Source: Roseibium sp.
GTDB taxonomy: Bacteria; Pseudomonadota; Alphaproteobacteria; Rhizobiales; Stappiaceae
Assembly: GCA_017643925.1 (NCBI GenBank)
Contig: JAEPML010000032.1
Location: forward strand, 1 to 40,361
Reading direction: 5' to 3'
Length of the DNA stretch: 40,361 bases
Part shown: positions 23,980 through 32,820 of the stretch, piece after piece
Numbering within the stretch: position 1 is the stretch's first letter
Layout: each line of letters begins with the position of its first letter
Position numbers and translations under genes: made by a program
The notes under the pieces: generated by a model
The model's database searches: none
What the model saw: the letters and a program-made list of their open reading frames with translations, nothing else
Told to the model about the DNA's origin: nothing

Positions 23980-24772
23980 CGTATTCAGGGGCGACGGCCC
24001 TGTCGTACTGGGTGTGCCGCACTCGGGCACGCATGTTCCGGAGAACATCTGGAAGAGCCTCAACGCGACGGGACAGAAACTTGCCGACACGGACTGGCAT
24101 GTCGACCGGCTCTATTCAGACCTGCTTCCCGGCGCGACACTGGTGCGCGCGAATTTCCATCGTTATGTCATTGACGCCAACCGGGACCCGGAAGGCGTCA
24201 GCCTCTATCCCGGCCAGAACACGACGACGCTGTGCCCGACAACGGATTTCGACGGCCGCCCGATCTACCTGGAAGGTGAAGCGCCCGGGGACGCCGAAAT
24301 CGAAACCCGTCGTCAGACCTGGCACGCGCCCTACCATGCTGCGCTTGAGGCTGAACTGGAACGCGTGCGGAAAAAACACGGCGTTGCGATCCTCTATGAT
24401 TGCCACTCGATCCGTTCCGTCGTGCCGTTTTTATTTGCCGGCAAACTTCCGGATTTCAACACGGGCACCAACAACGGCAGCACCTGCGATCCTGCTATCG
24501 AAGATGCGGTTGTCGAGCGAACCAAATCGGCCGCCGGCTACACCGCGGTTGTGAATGGCCGTTTCAAGGGTGGCTGGACGACGCGGCACTACGGCCGGCC
24601 GGAGGACGGCTTTCATGCCATCCAGATGGAGCTTGCCCAGAGCACGCACCTGGAGACGGAAAACACACCATTTGCCTATGACACCGCAAAGGCGGATCGT
24701 CTGCGCAAACATCTGAAGGACATACTCGCCGCACTCGAGGACTGGGCTTTCACCCACGGGAGGCAAACGTGA
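23966..24772 (+). CDS. hutG: HutG, N-formylglutamate deformylase, 268 aa
   Basis: Hydrolyses N-formyl-L-glutamate to glutamate and formate, completing the route that uses HutF. The N-formylglutamate amidohydrolase signature is present: VPHSGTHVPE near 18-27, DWHVDRLY, HRYVIDANRDPEG and the metal/catalytic region ILYDCHSIRS. It is unrelated to the arginase-like formiminoglutamase used in the four-step route, which agrees with hutF being present. The start ATG at 23966 has GGAG within hutH, and the two genes overlap by 14 bp. Confidence 0.95.
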   Translation: MQPVDVFRGDGPVVLGVPHSGTHVPENIWKSLNATGQKLADTDWHVDRLYSDLLPGATLVRANFHRYVIDANRDPEGVSLYPGQNTTTLCPTTDFDGRPIYLEGEAPGDAEIETRRQTWHAPYHAALEAELERVRKKHGVAILYDCHSIRSVVPFLFAGKLPDFNTGTNNGSTCDPAIEDAVVERTKSAAGYTAVVNGRFKGGWTTRHYGRPEDGFHAIQMELAQSTHLETENTPFAYDTAKADRLRKHLKDILAALEDWAFTHGRQT

Positions 24773-25113
24773 CAAGACTGGCGGCCCTCCTGATCCCGAC
24801 ACTCATTGCAGGTTCTGCGCTTGCCGCCGAGACAAGGCTCTCCGGCGGCGAAATCACCGCGCTTTTGCCTGAAATCACGGCAAAAACCTACGACACTTTC
24901 CAGACATTTTCCGAAGACGGTTCCACCGACTATCGCGCTTCCGGGCGTCCGAGCACCGGACGCTGGCGCGTGGAGGACAACCGCTATTGCTCGACCTGGA
25001 ACACCGGCGGAACGCCCATCTGGACCTGTTACGAGGTCTTGCGGGATGGCGACACGCTGATCTGGGTCGACCCCAATGGCGAGCGAACCGTCAACACCAT
25101 CGAACGCAAGTGA
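24769..25113 (+). CDS. Small exported protein inside the hut operon, 114 aa
   Basis: Not recognised. GTG start at 24769 overlaps the hutG stop (GTGA). Residues 1-20 are a clear signal peptide (LAALLIPTLIAGSALA-A). The mature part of about 94 residues has two Cys in RYCSTW and WTCYEV, separated so that they could form one disulfide in a small beta domain, and ends with DTLIWVDPNGERT. No step of histidine breakdown is periplasmic, so its presence between hutG and hutU is unexpected. It could help substrate capture or be a passenger gene. Coding status is well supported by the tight fit in the operon. Confidence 0.75.
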   Translation: MTRLAALLIPTLIAGSALAAETRLSGGEITALLPEITAKTYDTFQTFSEDGSTDYRASGRPSTGRWRVEDNRYCSTWNTGGTPIWTCYEVLRDGDTLIWVDPNGERTVNTIERK

Positions 25114-25123
25114 GGAGATCGTG

Positions 25124-26803
25124 ATGTCCAATCCGCGTCACAACACCCGCGATGTCTACCCGCCGACAGGCACCGAACTCAACACCAAGTCCTGGTTGAC
25201 GGAAGCGCCGCTGCGCATGCTGATGAACAACCTGCATCCGGATGTCGCCGAAAATCCGCATGAACTGGTCGTCTATGGCGGCATCGGCCGTGCGGCCCGC
25301 ACCTGGCAGGATTTCGACCGGATCGTTTCCAGTCTGAAACAGCTGGAGGAAGACGAAACCCTTCTGGTTCAGTCCGGCAAGCCGGTCGGCGTGTTCAAGA
25401 CCCACAAGGATGCACCCCGTGTCCTGATCGCCAATTCCAACCTGGTTCCGAACTGGGCCAACTGGGATCACTTCCACGAACTCGACAAGAAGGGCCTGGC
25501 CATGTACGGCCAGATGACCGCCGGTTCCTGGATCTATATCGGCACCCAGGGCATCGTTCAGGGCACCTATGAGACCTTCATGGAAGCCGGACGCCAGCAT
25601 TATGAAGGCAACCTGAAAGGACGCTGGATCCTGACCGGCGGCCTCGGCGGCATGGGCGGCGCGCAGCCCCTGGCTGCTGTCATGGCAGGTGCCTGCTGCC
25701 TCGCGGTGGAGTGCGACGAGAAAAGCGCCGACTTCCGCCTGCGCACGCGGTATGTCGACGAAAAGACCCATTCGCTTGATGAGGCCCTGGCCCTCATCGA
25801 CAGCTGGACCAAAGCGGGCGAAGCCAAGTCTGTTGCCCTGATCGGTAATGCAGCGGACGTCTTCCCCGAACTCGTCAAGCGCGGCGTCAAACCCGACATC
25901 GTCACGGACCAGACTTCGGCTCATGACCCGGTCAACGGTTATCTGCCGCAAGGCTGGACGGTTGCCGAATGGCGGGCCAAGGCCGAGAGCGACCCCAAGG
26001 CGGTCGAGAAGGCAGCCCGCGCGTCCATGCGGGTTCACGTCGAGGCCATGGTCGATTTCTGGAACCAGGGCGTCCCGACGCTGGACTACGGCAACAACAT
26101 TCGCCAGATGGCCCTGGAAGAGGGCTTTGAAAACGCCTTTGCCTTCCCCGGCTTTGTCCCGGCTTACATCCGCCCGCTCTTCTGCCGCGGCATCGGCCCC
26201 TTCCGCTGGTGCGCGCTTTCCGGTGACCCGGAGGACATCTACAAGACGGACGCCAAGGTCAAGGAACTTATTCCGGACGACCCGCACCTGCACAACTGGC
26301 TCGACATGGCCCGCGAACGCATTTCCTTCCAGGGCCTGCCGGCGCGCATCTGCTGGGTGGGACTTGGCCAGCGCCACCGTCTCGGCCTCGCCTTCAATGA
26401 AATGGTCCGCAACGGCGAATTGAAAGCACCGATCGTGATCGGCCGTGACCACCTCGACAGCGGTTCCGTTGCGTCGCCAAACCGCGAAACGGAAGCCATG
26501 CAGGACGGCTCCGACGCCGTCTCAGACTGGCCGCTCCTGAACGCTCTCCTGAACACGGCTTCCGGCGCCACCTGGGTGTCGCTGCACCATGGCGGCGGTG
26601 TCGGCATGGGCTTCTCCCAGCATTCCGGCATGGTCGTCTGCTGCGATGGGTCCGAGGAGGCCGACAGGCGCGTTGGCCGTGTGCTCTGGAATGACCCGGC
26701 GACCGGCGTGATGCGTCACGCGGATGCCGGATACGAGATCGCGCTGAACTGCGCGAAAGAACAAGGGCTCAACCTGCCGGGAATTCTCGGGGATCAACAA
26801 TAA
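25124..26803 (+). CDS. hutU: HutU, urocanate hydratase, 559 aa
   Basis: Converts urocanate to 4-imidazolone-5-propanoate with a tightly bound NAD+, the second step of the pathway. Full length for the family, with NAD-binding GGLGGMGGAQPLA, the region YGNNIRQMA, and the late conserved segment SLHHGGGVGMGFSQHSG. I start at the ATG at 25124, preceded by GAGGAG; the frame is open from 25076 inside the small gene upstream. Last enzyme gene of the hut operon, 44 bp before a TRAP transporter with no terminator between. Confidence 0.97.
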   Translation: MSNPRHNTRDVYPPTGTELNTKSWLTEAPLRMLMNNLHPDVAENPHELVVYGGIGRAARTWQDFDRIVSSLKQLEEDETLLVQSGKPVGVFKTHKDAPRVLIANSNLVPNWANWDHFHELDKKGLAMYGQMTAGSWIYIGTQGIVQGTYETFMEAGRQHYEGNLKGRWILTGGLGGMGGAQPLAAVMAGACCLAVECDEKSADFRLRTRYVDEKTHSLDEALALIDSWTKAGEAKSVALIGNAADVFPELVKRGVKPDIVTDQTSAHDPVNGYLPQGWTVAEWRAKAESDPKAVEKAARASMRVHVEAMVDFWNQGVPTLDYGNNIRQMALEEGFENAFAFPGFVPAYIRPLFCRGIGPFRWCALSGDPEDIYKTDAKVKELIPDDPHLHNWLDMARERISFQGLPARICWVGLGQRHRLGLAFNEMVRNGELKAPIVIGRDHLDSGSVASPNRETEAMQDGSDAVSDWPLLNALLNTASGATWVSLHHGGGVGMGFSQHSGMVVCCDGSEEADRRVGRVLWNDPATGVMRHADAGYEIALNCAKEQGLNLPGILGDQQ

Positions 26804-26847
26804 CGGCGGGACGCTCTTAAACTGAACCACGAACGAGGGGTTAAACC

Positions 26848-27945
26848 ATGAAAAGACGTGATTTTCTAAAAGCCGGCGCAACCGGCACCGCGGCAGTCGC
26901 TGCAACCACATTGGCGGCTCCCGCGATTGCACAGGATGTTCGTCAGTGGCGCATGGTCACGGCGTGGCCGAAGAACCTGCCCGGACCCGGCGTTGCCGCC
27001 CAGATGCTGGCGGATCGCATCACCGCATTGTCGGGCGGACGCATTGAAGTCAAACTTTTTGCCGCCGGTGAAATTGTTCCAGGCAATGGCGTCTTTGACG
27101 CCGTCGGCCAGGGAACAGCCGAGCTCTATCACGCGGTTCCTGCCTATTGGGGCTCGAAGTCAAAGGGCATCCTGCTGTTTGGCTCGCAGCCTTTTGGCCT
27201 GACGGCACCTGAACAGGCAGGCTGGCTGATCCATGGTGGCGGCCAGGCGCTCTATGACGAGATCTACGGCAATTTCAATCTGAAGCCGTTCCTGTGCGGC
27301 AACTCCGGTCCGCAATGGGCCGGCTGGTTCCGGACGGAAATCAACAGCGTCGATGACCTCAAGGGTCTCAAGTTCCGCTCCACGGGCCTTGCTTCCGAAA
27401 TGTGCTCTAAGCTCGGCATGGCGGTACAGGCCATGAGCGGCCCGGCCATGTTCCAGGCCCTGCAGTCCGGAGCCCTGGACGCCGGTGAATTCATCGGGCC
27501 CTGGACCGACAGTGCGCTCGGCTACTACCAGATCGCCAAGAACTACTACTGGCCGGGTGTCGGCGAACCGTCTTCCGCCGAAGAATGCGCCGTCAACCTG
27601 GACGCCTACAACGATCTGCCGGACGACCTCAAGGCAGCTGTCTCCCACGCCTGCGCCAGCCTCTACAATGATGTGCTGACCGAGTACAACACCAAGCATG
27701 CCCAGGCGCTGACACAGCTGGTCAACGAACATGACGTCATGGTGCGCAAGCTTCCGGATGATGTCATCGTGGCCATGGGCAACGCTGCCGGTGAAGTCAT
27801 TGCCGATCTGCGTGCAAGCGACGACGAACTGGTCAAGCGCATCACCGAAAGCTTCCTCGCCTACCGCAAGCTGATGCGTGAATACATGCCCTACGCCGAC
27901 AACGGCCAGATGAACGCGCGTCTGCTCGACTACAAGTACGACTGA
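26848..27945 (+). CDS. TRAP transporter substrate-binding protein (DctP family), 365 aa
   Basis: Periplasmic ligand-binding subunit of a sodium-coupled TRAP carrier. It has a twin-arginine-like leader (KRRDFLKAG, Ala-rich core, cleavage near AIA-Q), then a DctP fold with the carboxylate-binding Arg in GLKFRSTG and features of the TakP-like branch (WGSKSKGILLFGSQPFG, QWAGWFR). That branch tends to bind 2-oxo acids and other monocarboxylates. Starting 44 bp after hutU with no terminator, it may take up histidine, urocanate or an imidazole acid; this is inference from position. Confidence 0.88.
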   Translation: MKRRDFLKAGATGTAAVAATTLAAPAIAQDVRQWRMVTAWPKNLPGPGVAAQMLADRITALSGGRIEVKLFAAGEIVPGNGVFDAVGQGTAELYHAVPAYWGSKSKGILLFGSQPFGLTAPEQAGWLIHGGGQALYDEIYGNFNLKPFLCGNSGPQWAGWFRTEINSVDDLKGLKFRSTGLASEMCSKLGMAVQAMSGPAMFQALQSGALDAGEFIGPWTDSALGYYQIAKNYYWPGVGEPSSAEECAVNLDAYNDLPDDLKAAVSHACASLYNDVLTEYNTKHAQALTQLVNEHDVMVRKLPDDVIVAMGNAAGEVIADLRASDDELVKRITESFLAYRKLMREYMPYADNGQMNARLLDYKYD

Positions 27946-27968
27946 TTGGTCGAACCGAAAACAGGTGT

Positions 27969-27991
27969 TGGGAGGGGTGTACCCCCTCCCA
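27969..27991 (+). promoter_or_regulatory. Intercistronic hairpin between dctP and dctQ
   Basis: TGGGAGGGG at 27969-27977 and CCCCTCCCA at 27983-27991 form a perfect 9-bp, mostly G-C stem with a 5-base loop, 24 bases after the dctP stop. No T-run follows, so it is more likely an mRNA-stabilising or partial-termination element. It would allow much more binding protein than membrane subunits, the usual need of TRAP systems. Confidence 0.65.
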
Positions 27992-28141
27992 TCGCATTCC
28001 ATGACAAAACCCTGAAAAGCGCACGCAGTGTCGATAGGTTGCTCTGCGCCTGGCTTCATCCGGGATGACAAACGACAAGACTTGGGTCCAAATTCACATC
28101 GGGCAAAACAGCCAGCCAGACAGACGAGCAGGACACCCTAG

Positions 28142-28645
28142 ATGGACAAACTGGCCGGCGCGCTTGAGCGCGTCAATTCGGTAATTGGCAACATTCTTTG
28201 CTGGGCGGCATTGGGCATGCTCCTGTTGCAATTTGTCATCGTGCTGCTGCGTTACGTCTTCGGCTACAGCTTCATTTTCCTGGATGAGGGCGTGCTCTAT
28301 TTCCACGCGTCGATCTTCATGCTCGGCGCCGGGTACACCTTCCTTGTGAATGCGCATGTGCGGGTCGACATCTTCTATGCAAAGTTCGACGAACGGACAC
28401 AGGCCCGGATCGATCTATTCGGTCACCTTTTCCTGCTGACACCCGCGCTGGTCGTCCTGATCTGGTTCTCCTGGCCCACGGTTCGCGGCAGCTGGCAAAT
28501 CCTGGAAGGTCCGATCTCGGTCGGAGGCATTCCGGCTTCCTTCCTGCTCAAGTCACTCATTCCGGCCTATTGCGTCCTGCTCCTGATCCAGGGCCTTGCC
28601 GCCTTCATACGTGACATCCAGCGCCTGAAAGGCCAGCAAGCATGA
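28142..28645 (+). CDS. TRAP transporter small permease (DctQ), 167 aa
   Basis: Four predicted TM helices (about 17-37, 52-72, 96-116, 138-158), with the family's YVFGYSFIFLDEGVLYFHASIFMLGAGYTF block including the conserved Glu, and the HVRVDIFY loop. It forms the membrane part with DctM. It starts 196 bp after dctP, past the hairpin, and overlaps dctM by 4 bp (ATGA). Confidence 0.92.
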   Translation: MDKLAGALERVNSVIGNILCWAALGMLLLQFVIVLLRYVFGYSFIFLDEGVLYFHASIFMLGAGYTFLVNAHVRVDIFYAKFDERTQARIDLFGHLFLLTPALVVLIWFSWPTVRGSWQILEGPISVGGIPASFLLKSLIPAYCVLLLIQGLAAFIRDIQRLKGQQA

Positions 28646-30192
28646 GCCTGCCACTCGATCTCATCATGTTCGGGGCCCTGATAGGCTTCATCCTGCTTGG
28701 CTATCCCGTAGCCTTCACGATTGCCGGAGTCGCCACCGGGTTTGCCCTGCTTGGATGGTTGCTCGGTGACTTCAACATCCAGCTCATGGGCGCCATGGGG
28801 CAACGCTTTTTCGGCGTGCTGACCAACCCTGTTCTGACGGCCATTCCCCTGTTTGTCCTGATGGGGGTCATTCTCGAGAAAAGCCGGATCGCGGAAGATC
28901 TGCTGGAAACGATGGGGCGCCTGTTTGGCAAGATGAATGGCGGTCTTGGCGTTTCGGTCGTTCTGGTCGGCGCGCTTTTGGCCGCGTCCACCGGCATCGT
29001 TGGGGCGACCGTTGTGGCCATGGGGCTGATTGCGCTGCCGACAATGCTGCGTAACGGCTATGACCCGAAGCTTGCCTCCGGCATGGTCTGCACCGCCGGC
29101 ACATTGGGCCAGATCATCCCGCCCTCGACGTTGCTGATCATCCTTGCGGACGTGATGTCGAATGCCTTTCAGCAGGCACAATATGCGCAGGGTAAATTCA
29201 CCATCGAGACCATCTCCGTCGGTCAGACATTTGCTGCGGCCATGGTGCCCGGACTGCTGCTGGTCGCGGTCTACTGCATCTACATCCTTGCGCGGGCGAG
29301 GCTCTTTCCCGGCGACGCACCCGCCATGCAGGAACATGTCGACAAACCGTCTGCGCGCGAGATCGCAAGTGCCGTGGTACCACCGATCCTTCTGATCATT
29401 GCCGTTCTCGGATCAATTCTTGGCGGTATCGCGTCACCAAATGAGGCCGCCTCCGTCGGGGCGATCGGCGCAATCCTGCTTGCCGGCCGGCGCCTCGGCA
29501 TCTCCACGAAACTGATCATCCTGGCGACAGCGGCCCTCCTGACCCTGGCCGTTGCGGCGACACTTCTTCCCGTCAGGCTGCAGAGGTCTGATGTCACGGC
29601 AGGTGGCTATGTCCTGGCGGCCATCTATGGGGGACTCGGCATCTTTGCGCTTGGCGTGGTCCTGCGCATCCTGAAAGCTGCCTTCTCCGACGGTCTCCTC
29701 AAGGCGTCGCTGCTTTCGACCCTCACTGTCACCTCGATGATCTTCGCGACCATCCTGATGGCGAGTTTCTTTTCGCTTGTCTTTGTCGGGCTTGGCGGTG
29801 AAGACCGGGTCCACGCGATCCTGAACGAAATGCCGGGCGGCCCGACGGGCGCGCTGATCTTCGCTATGCTGTTCGTCTTCATACTCGGCTTCTTCCTCGA
29901 TTTCGTCGAGATCTCTGTGATCCTGTTGCCCGTCCTGATCCCGCCGCTGATCCTGATGGGTATCGACCCGATCTGGCTCACGGTGTTGATCGCCATCAAC
30001 CTGCAGACATCGTTCCTCACGCCACCGTTCGGCTTCTCGCTGTTCTATCTGCGCGGCGCGGCGCCCAAGGAAATCACCACGGGCCAGATCTATCGCGGCG
30101 TCGTGCCCTTTATCGGTTTGCAGATCGTTGCCGTTGCGATCCTCTGGCTGTTTCCGATCATCGCCACCTGGCTTCCAAGATCGCTTTACTGA
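28642..30192 (+). CDS. TRAP transporter large permease (DctM), 516 aa
   Basis: Ion-coupled transport subunit with about 12-14 TM segments. Family landmarks: VLTAIPLFVLMGVILEKS, GALLAASTGIVGATVVAMG, LGQIIPPSTLLIILADV and late LLPVLIPPLILMGIDP plus NLQTSFLTPPFGFSLFYL. It is longer than the usual about 430 residues because of an inserted stretch near 275-360 with extra hydrophobic segments (LIILATAALLTLAVAATLLPVR), a known long-DctM variant. Its stop overlaps the stop of the convergent GH3 gene by 7 bp. Confidence 0.93.
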   Translation: MSLPLDLIMFGALIGFILLGYPVAFTIAGVATGFALLGWLLGDFNIQLMGAMGQRFFGVLTNPVLTAIPLFVLMGVILEKSRIAEDLLETMGRLFGKMNGGLGVSVVLVGALLAASTGIVGATVVAMGLIALPTMLRNGYDPKLASGMVCTAGTLGQIIPPSTLLIILADVMSNAFQQAQYAQGKFTIETISVGQTFAAAMVPGLLLVAVYCIYILARARLFPGDAPAMQEHVDKPSAREIASAVVPPILLIIAVLGSILGGIASPNEAASVGAIGAILLAGRRLGISTKLIILATAALLTLAVAATLLPVRLQRSDVTAGGYVLAAIYGGLGIFALGVVLRILKAAFSDGLLKASLLSTLTVTSMIFATILMASFFSLVFVGLGGEDRVHAILNEMPGGPTGALIFAMLFVFILGFFLDFVEISVILLPVLIPPLILMGIDPIWLTVLIAINLQTSFLTPPFGFSLFYLRGAAPKEITTGQIYRGVVPFIGLQIVAVAILWLFPIIATWLPRSLY

Positions 30193-31436
30193 CTATCTGA
30201 AAGTGCACAGCGTTCAGGGTCAGTCGCCTGACTGGTCAACCACGTCTTCAGACGGTCAGGGTTCGCCGCTGCCGCAAAGGAATGCCCGTTTCGAGTTCGC
30301 TTCAGCATCAGAATTCGGTCATAAGCGGCGTCGATCAGCCCCTCCATGGACGGGTCATTCTCCACTGCCTGAAGCAGGATCTTCGCCACTTTCGCCGGAA
30401 CCTCGGGATCCGGACGCTTGTCGTTGGCAAAGAGCAACACATCCGTTCCGGCCCGGACCGCGCGCAGGACAGTTTCTTCAAGCGTGAAGTTGCGTCGGAT
30501 CGCGTCCATCTGCAAATCGTCGGTAATGATCACGCCCGTGAAACCAAGGTCGCCCCGTAAGGTGTCGGTCAAAGCACGTTCCGACAGGGACACGGGCAGC
30601 CGCTTGCCCTTCTCCTGCAAGGAGCGATTGATGACATGTGCCGTCATGATCAGATCGACCTTGTCATTCTCGATCAGCGTCTGAAACGGCAGAAGTTCGC
30701 GCTTCGACCAGGTTCTGGAAATGTCGGCCGTCCCCTTGTGGCTGTCACGGCGGCTCGAACCGTGTCCCGGAAAGTGTTTCAGGGCTGTCAGGACACCATG
30801 CGCGCGATGGGCCTCGACAAAGGCTGTGCCATAGGCGGCAACGCGTTCCGGATTGCGGGAATACGAACGCCCCAGACGTCCGATGATCGGGTTCCTGGAG
30901 TAGATGTCGACATCCACCACCGGCCCGAGATTGAGCGTGAAGCCCCAGTCTGTGAGCCCCTTTGCCAACACGCCATAGGCGTCTTTCGCCTCGGATGGGC
31001 TGGACCCTTGCGCCATGCGTTTCGCCGACATGGTCTGCGGAAATCCGTGGCGCCGTTTCAGGCGTTGTACAACACCTCCTTCCTGATCGATCGCAATCAG
31101 CGGAAGCGGGAGCTCGGTCGCAGCGGTCTTCAGCGCCGTATTCATCTGCTGCACCATCTCGCGGTTCTTCAGATTTCGGCCGAGATAGAGAACACCGCCA
31201 ATCTCGCCGGCTTCCACCTGCGACAGGACACGCTGAAATCCGCTGTGCGTGGGCGAACTCCCGACGAACCCGATCAGGATCATCTGTCCGATCTTTTGTC
31301 TCAGATCGACCGTGTCAGCTGAAACCGGAAGAACGCTTTCACGTGCAGGGCGCGGTTCGGCACCCGCATGCGCCAGGAAACAGACAAGCGTCAGCAGTCC
31401 CGACACACTCATGGCGAACAGGCGCAGGATCCTCAT
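30186..31436 (-). CDS. Exported GH3 beta-N-acetylhexosaminidase-like protein, 416 aa
   Basis: Glycoside hydrolase family 3. A signal peptide occupies 1-25. The GH3 core has KHFPGHG at 220-226, the loop Asp231/His233 (RRDSH) of NagZ-type enzymes, and a nucleophile Asp306 in ITDDLQMDA. NagZ itself is cytoplasmic and cleaves GlcNAc from anhydro-muropeptides; this copy is exported, so it may act on wall or environmental amino sugars in the periplasm. Start ATG 31436 has GGAGG upstream; a TTG at 31448 is the alternative. It lies 93 bp after the aminotransferase gene on the same strand, so it may be the loosely attached last gene of that operon. Confidence 0.85.
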   Translation of the reverse strand: MRILRLFAMSVSGLLTLVCFLAHAGAEPRPARESVLPVSADTVDLRQKIGQMILIGFVGSSPTHSGFQRVLSQVEAGEIGGVLYLGRNLKNREMVQQMNTALKTAATELPLPLIAIDQEGGVVQRLKRRHGFPQTMSAKRMAQGSSPSEAKDAYGVLAKGLTDWGFTLNLGPVVDVDIYSRNPIIGRLGRSYSRNPERVAAYGTAFVEAHRAHGVLTALKHFPGHGSSRRDSHKGTADISRTWSKRELLPFQTLIENDKVDLIMTAHVINRSLQEKGKRLPVSLSERALTDTLRGDLGFTGVIITDDLQMDAIRRNFTLEETVLRAVRAGTDVLLFANDKRPDPEVPAKVAKILLQAVENDPSMEGLIDAAYDRILMLKRTRNGHSFAAAANPDRLKTWLTSQATDPERCALSDSQ

Positions 31437-31529
31437 GTCGGCCTCCAAGCCTTCGATCAGATGTCTCAGGCACAGGATACCGCATCAGGTCCGGCAGTCA
31501 CGCAGCTTTGATGCCGTCCCGGTGCTTCG

Positions 31530-32807
31530 TCAGGCCACGAGCGCGCGCGCTGCCCGGTCAAGGGCTTCTTCGGTCTGTGTCAGATCCGCTTCCGTCAACG
31601 CGAGATGCGTGTAGAGCTTGCTGTCCGGCTTCAAAATGCCGCTCTCACGAAGGCTCTGGTTGAAGACTTTTGCCTTGGCCGCATCCCCCTTCAACACATC
31701 CCGGTAGTTTTTGACGGGATTTTCGGTGAAGACGACATCGAACAGCACGGGGTCGCCGACGATCTGGTGGGCGACACCCTGACTGTTGAGCGCATTCGCA
31801 AAGGCTGCCATCAGACGTTCGCCGTGACCCCTTATGGTGTCATAGGCCCCCGGGCGCTTCAGGATTTCCAGGGTCTTCAAACCCGCGACGCTCGCCACCG
31901 GATTGCCGCTCAGCGTTCCGACCTGGAATGTGAACCCCTTCTCACCGACCACTGCCTTGTCGAAGTGATCCATGATCTCCTTGCGGCCCGCAATGGCTGC
32001 CAATGGGAAGCCACCTCCGATAACCTTGCCGAGCGTGCACAGATCCGGCACCACCTCATAGGCCTCCTGGGCACCGCCATAGGCGAGCCTGAACCCCGTT
32101 ACCACTTCGTCGAAAACGAGAACAATGCCGTGTTTTTGGGTCTCTTCGCGCAAGGCCTGAAGGAAACCCGGCTCAGGCGGGATCAGGCGTTGCAGCGGCT
32201 CTACGATGACGCAGGCAATTTCATCGGCATGTTCTGCAATCAGTTGCCGGACGAACTCCGCATCGTTGAACGGTGCGATCAGCATGTTGTCGCGCACGCC
32301 TTCCGGCGTGCCGGCCGTGTCGGGAACGGCCTGCGGAAAGTTGATCAGCGTCTTCGGCGCAAGGCTCATCAGCGCTTCAGCCGACATGCCGTGATAGCCG
32401 CCTTCGAATTTCAGGATCTTGTCGCGTCCGGTATGCGCCCGGGCCAGGCGCATGGCATACATGTCTGCTTCACCGCCCGTGGAGACATACCGCACCTGAT
32501 CGGCACATGGCACCGCTTCCACGAGCGCCTCGGCCAGTTCGATGCCGCGCGCATTGTTGGTGAAGAACGTCAGGCCCTTGCCCAGTTGCTCCTGAACAGC
32601 GTCCAGCACTTCGGGGTGGCCGTGGCCCACCAGCATGGGACCCGAGCCGATCAAATAGTCGATGAACTCGTTCCCGTCCTCGTCCCAGACACGCGACCCT
32701 TTCCCTTCGCGAATGATGAGGCCCGGATCGAAATTGCCGAAACCGGCCGCAGGCAGTACCTGCGCCGCGCGGTCTTTCCAATCCTGTTGAGAGATCGAGG
32801 TTTTCAT
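31530..32807 (-). CDS. Class III PLP aminotransferase, glutamate-1-semialdehyde aminomutase-like, 425 aa
   Basis: Fold-type I PLP enzyme. Visible are the phosphate-binding STGGEAD at 109-115, cofactor-binding Asp233 in FDEVVTGFR, and the Schiff-base Lys261 in LGKVIGGGFPLAA; the late GTLSGNPVA motif is as in HemL. Because it sits in a catabolic operon and STGGEAD replaces the usual SGTEA, I expect an aminotransferase acting on an amino acid or semialdehyde and not haem biosynthesis. I start at the ATG at 32807, with GGAGG upstream; the frame is open to 32969 inside the previous gene. It lies 13 bp after the first enolase-superfamily gene. Confidence 0.88.
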   Translation of the reverse strand: MKTSISQQDWKDRAAQVLPAAGFGNFDPGLIIREGKGSRVWDEDGNEFIDYLIGSGPMLVGHGHPEVLDAVQEQLGKGLTFFTNNARGIELAEALVEAVPCADQVRYVSTGGEADMYAMRLARAHTGRDKILKFEGGYHGMSAEALMSLAPKTLINFPQAVPDTAGTPEGVRDNMLIAPFNDAEFVRQLIAEHADEIACVIVEPLQRLIPPEPGFLQALREETQKHGIVLVFDEVVTGFRLAYGGAQEAYEVVPDLCTLGKVIGGGFPLAAIAGRKEIMDHFDKAVVGEKGFTFQVGTLSGNPVASVAGLKTLEILKRPGAYDTIRGHGERLMAAFANALNSQGVAHQIVGDPVLFDVVFTENPVKNYRDVLKGDAAKAKVFNQSLRESGILKPDSKLYTHLALTEADLTQTEEALDRAARALVA

Positions 32808-32820
32808 GGATACGCCCTCC

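Noticed and set aside
25091..26452. 453-aa minus-strand ORF opposite hutU
   Set aside because: Antisense shadow of a highly conserved enzyme gene; no motif of its own.
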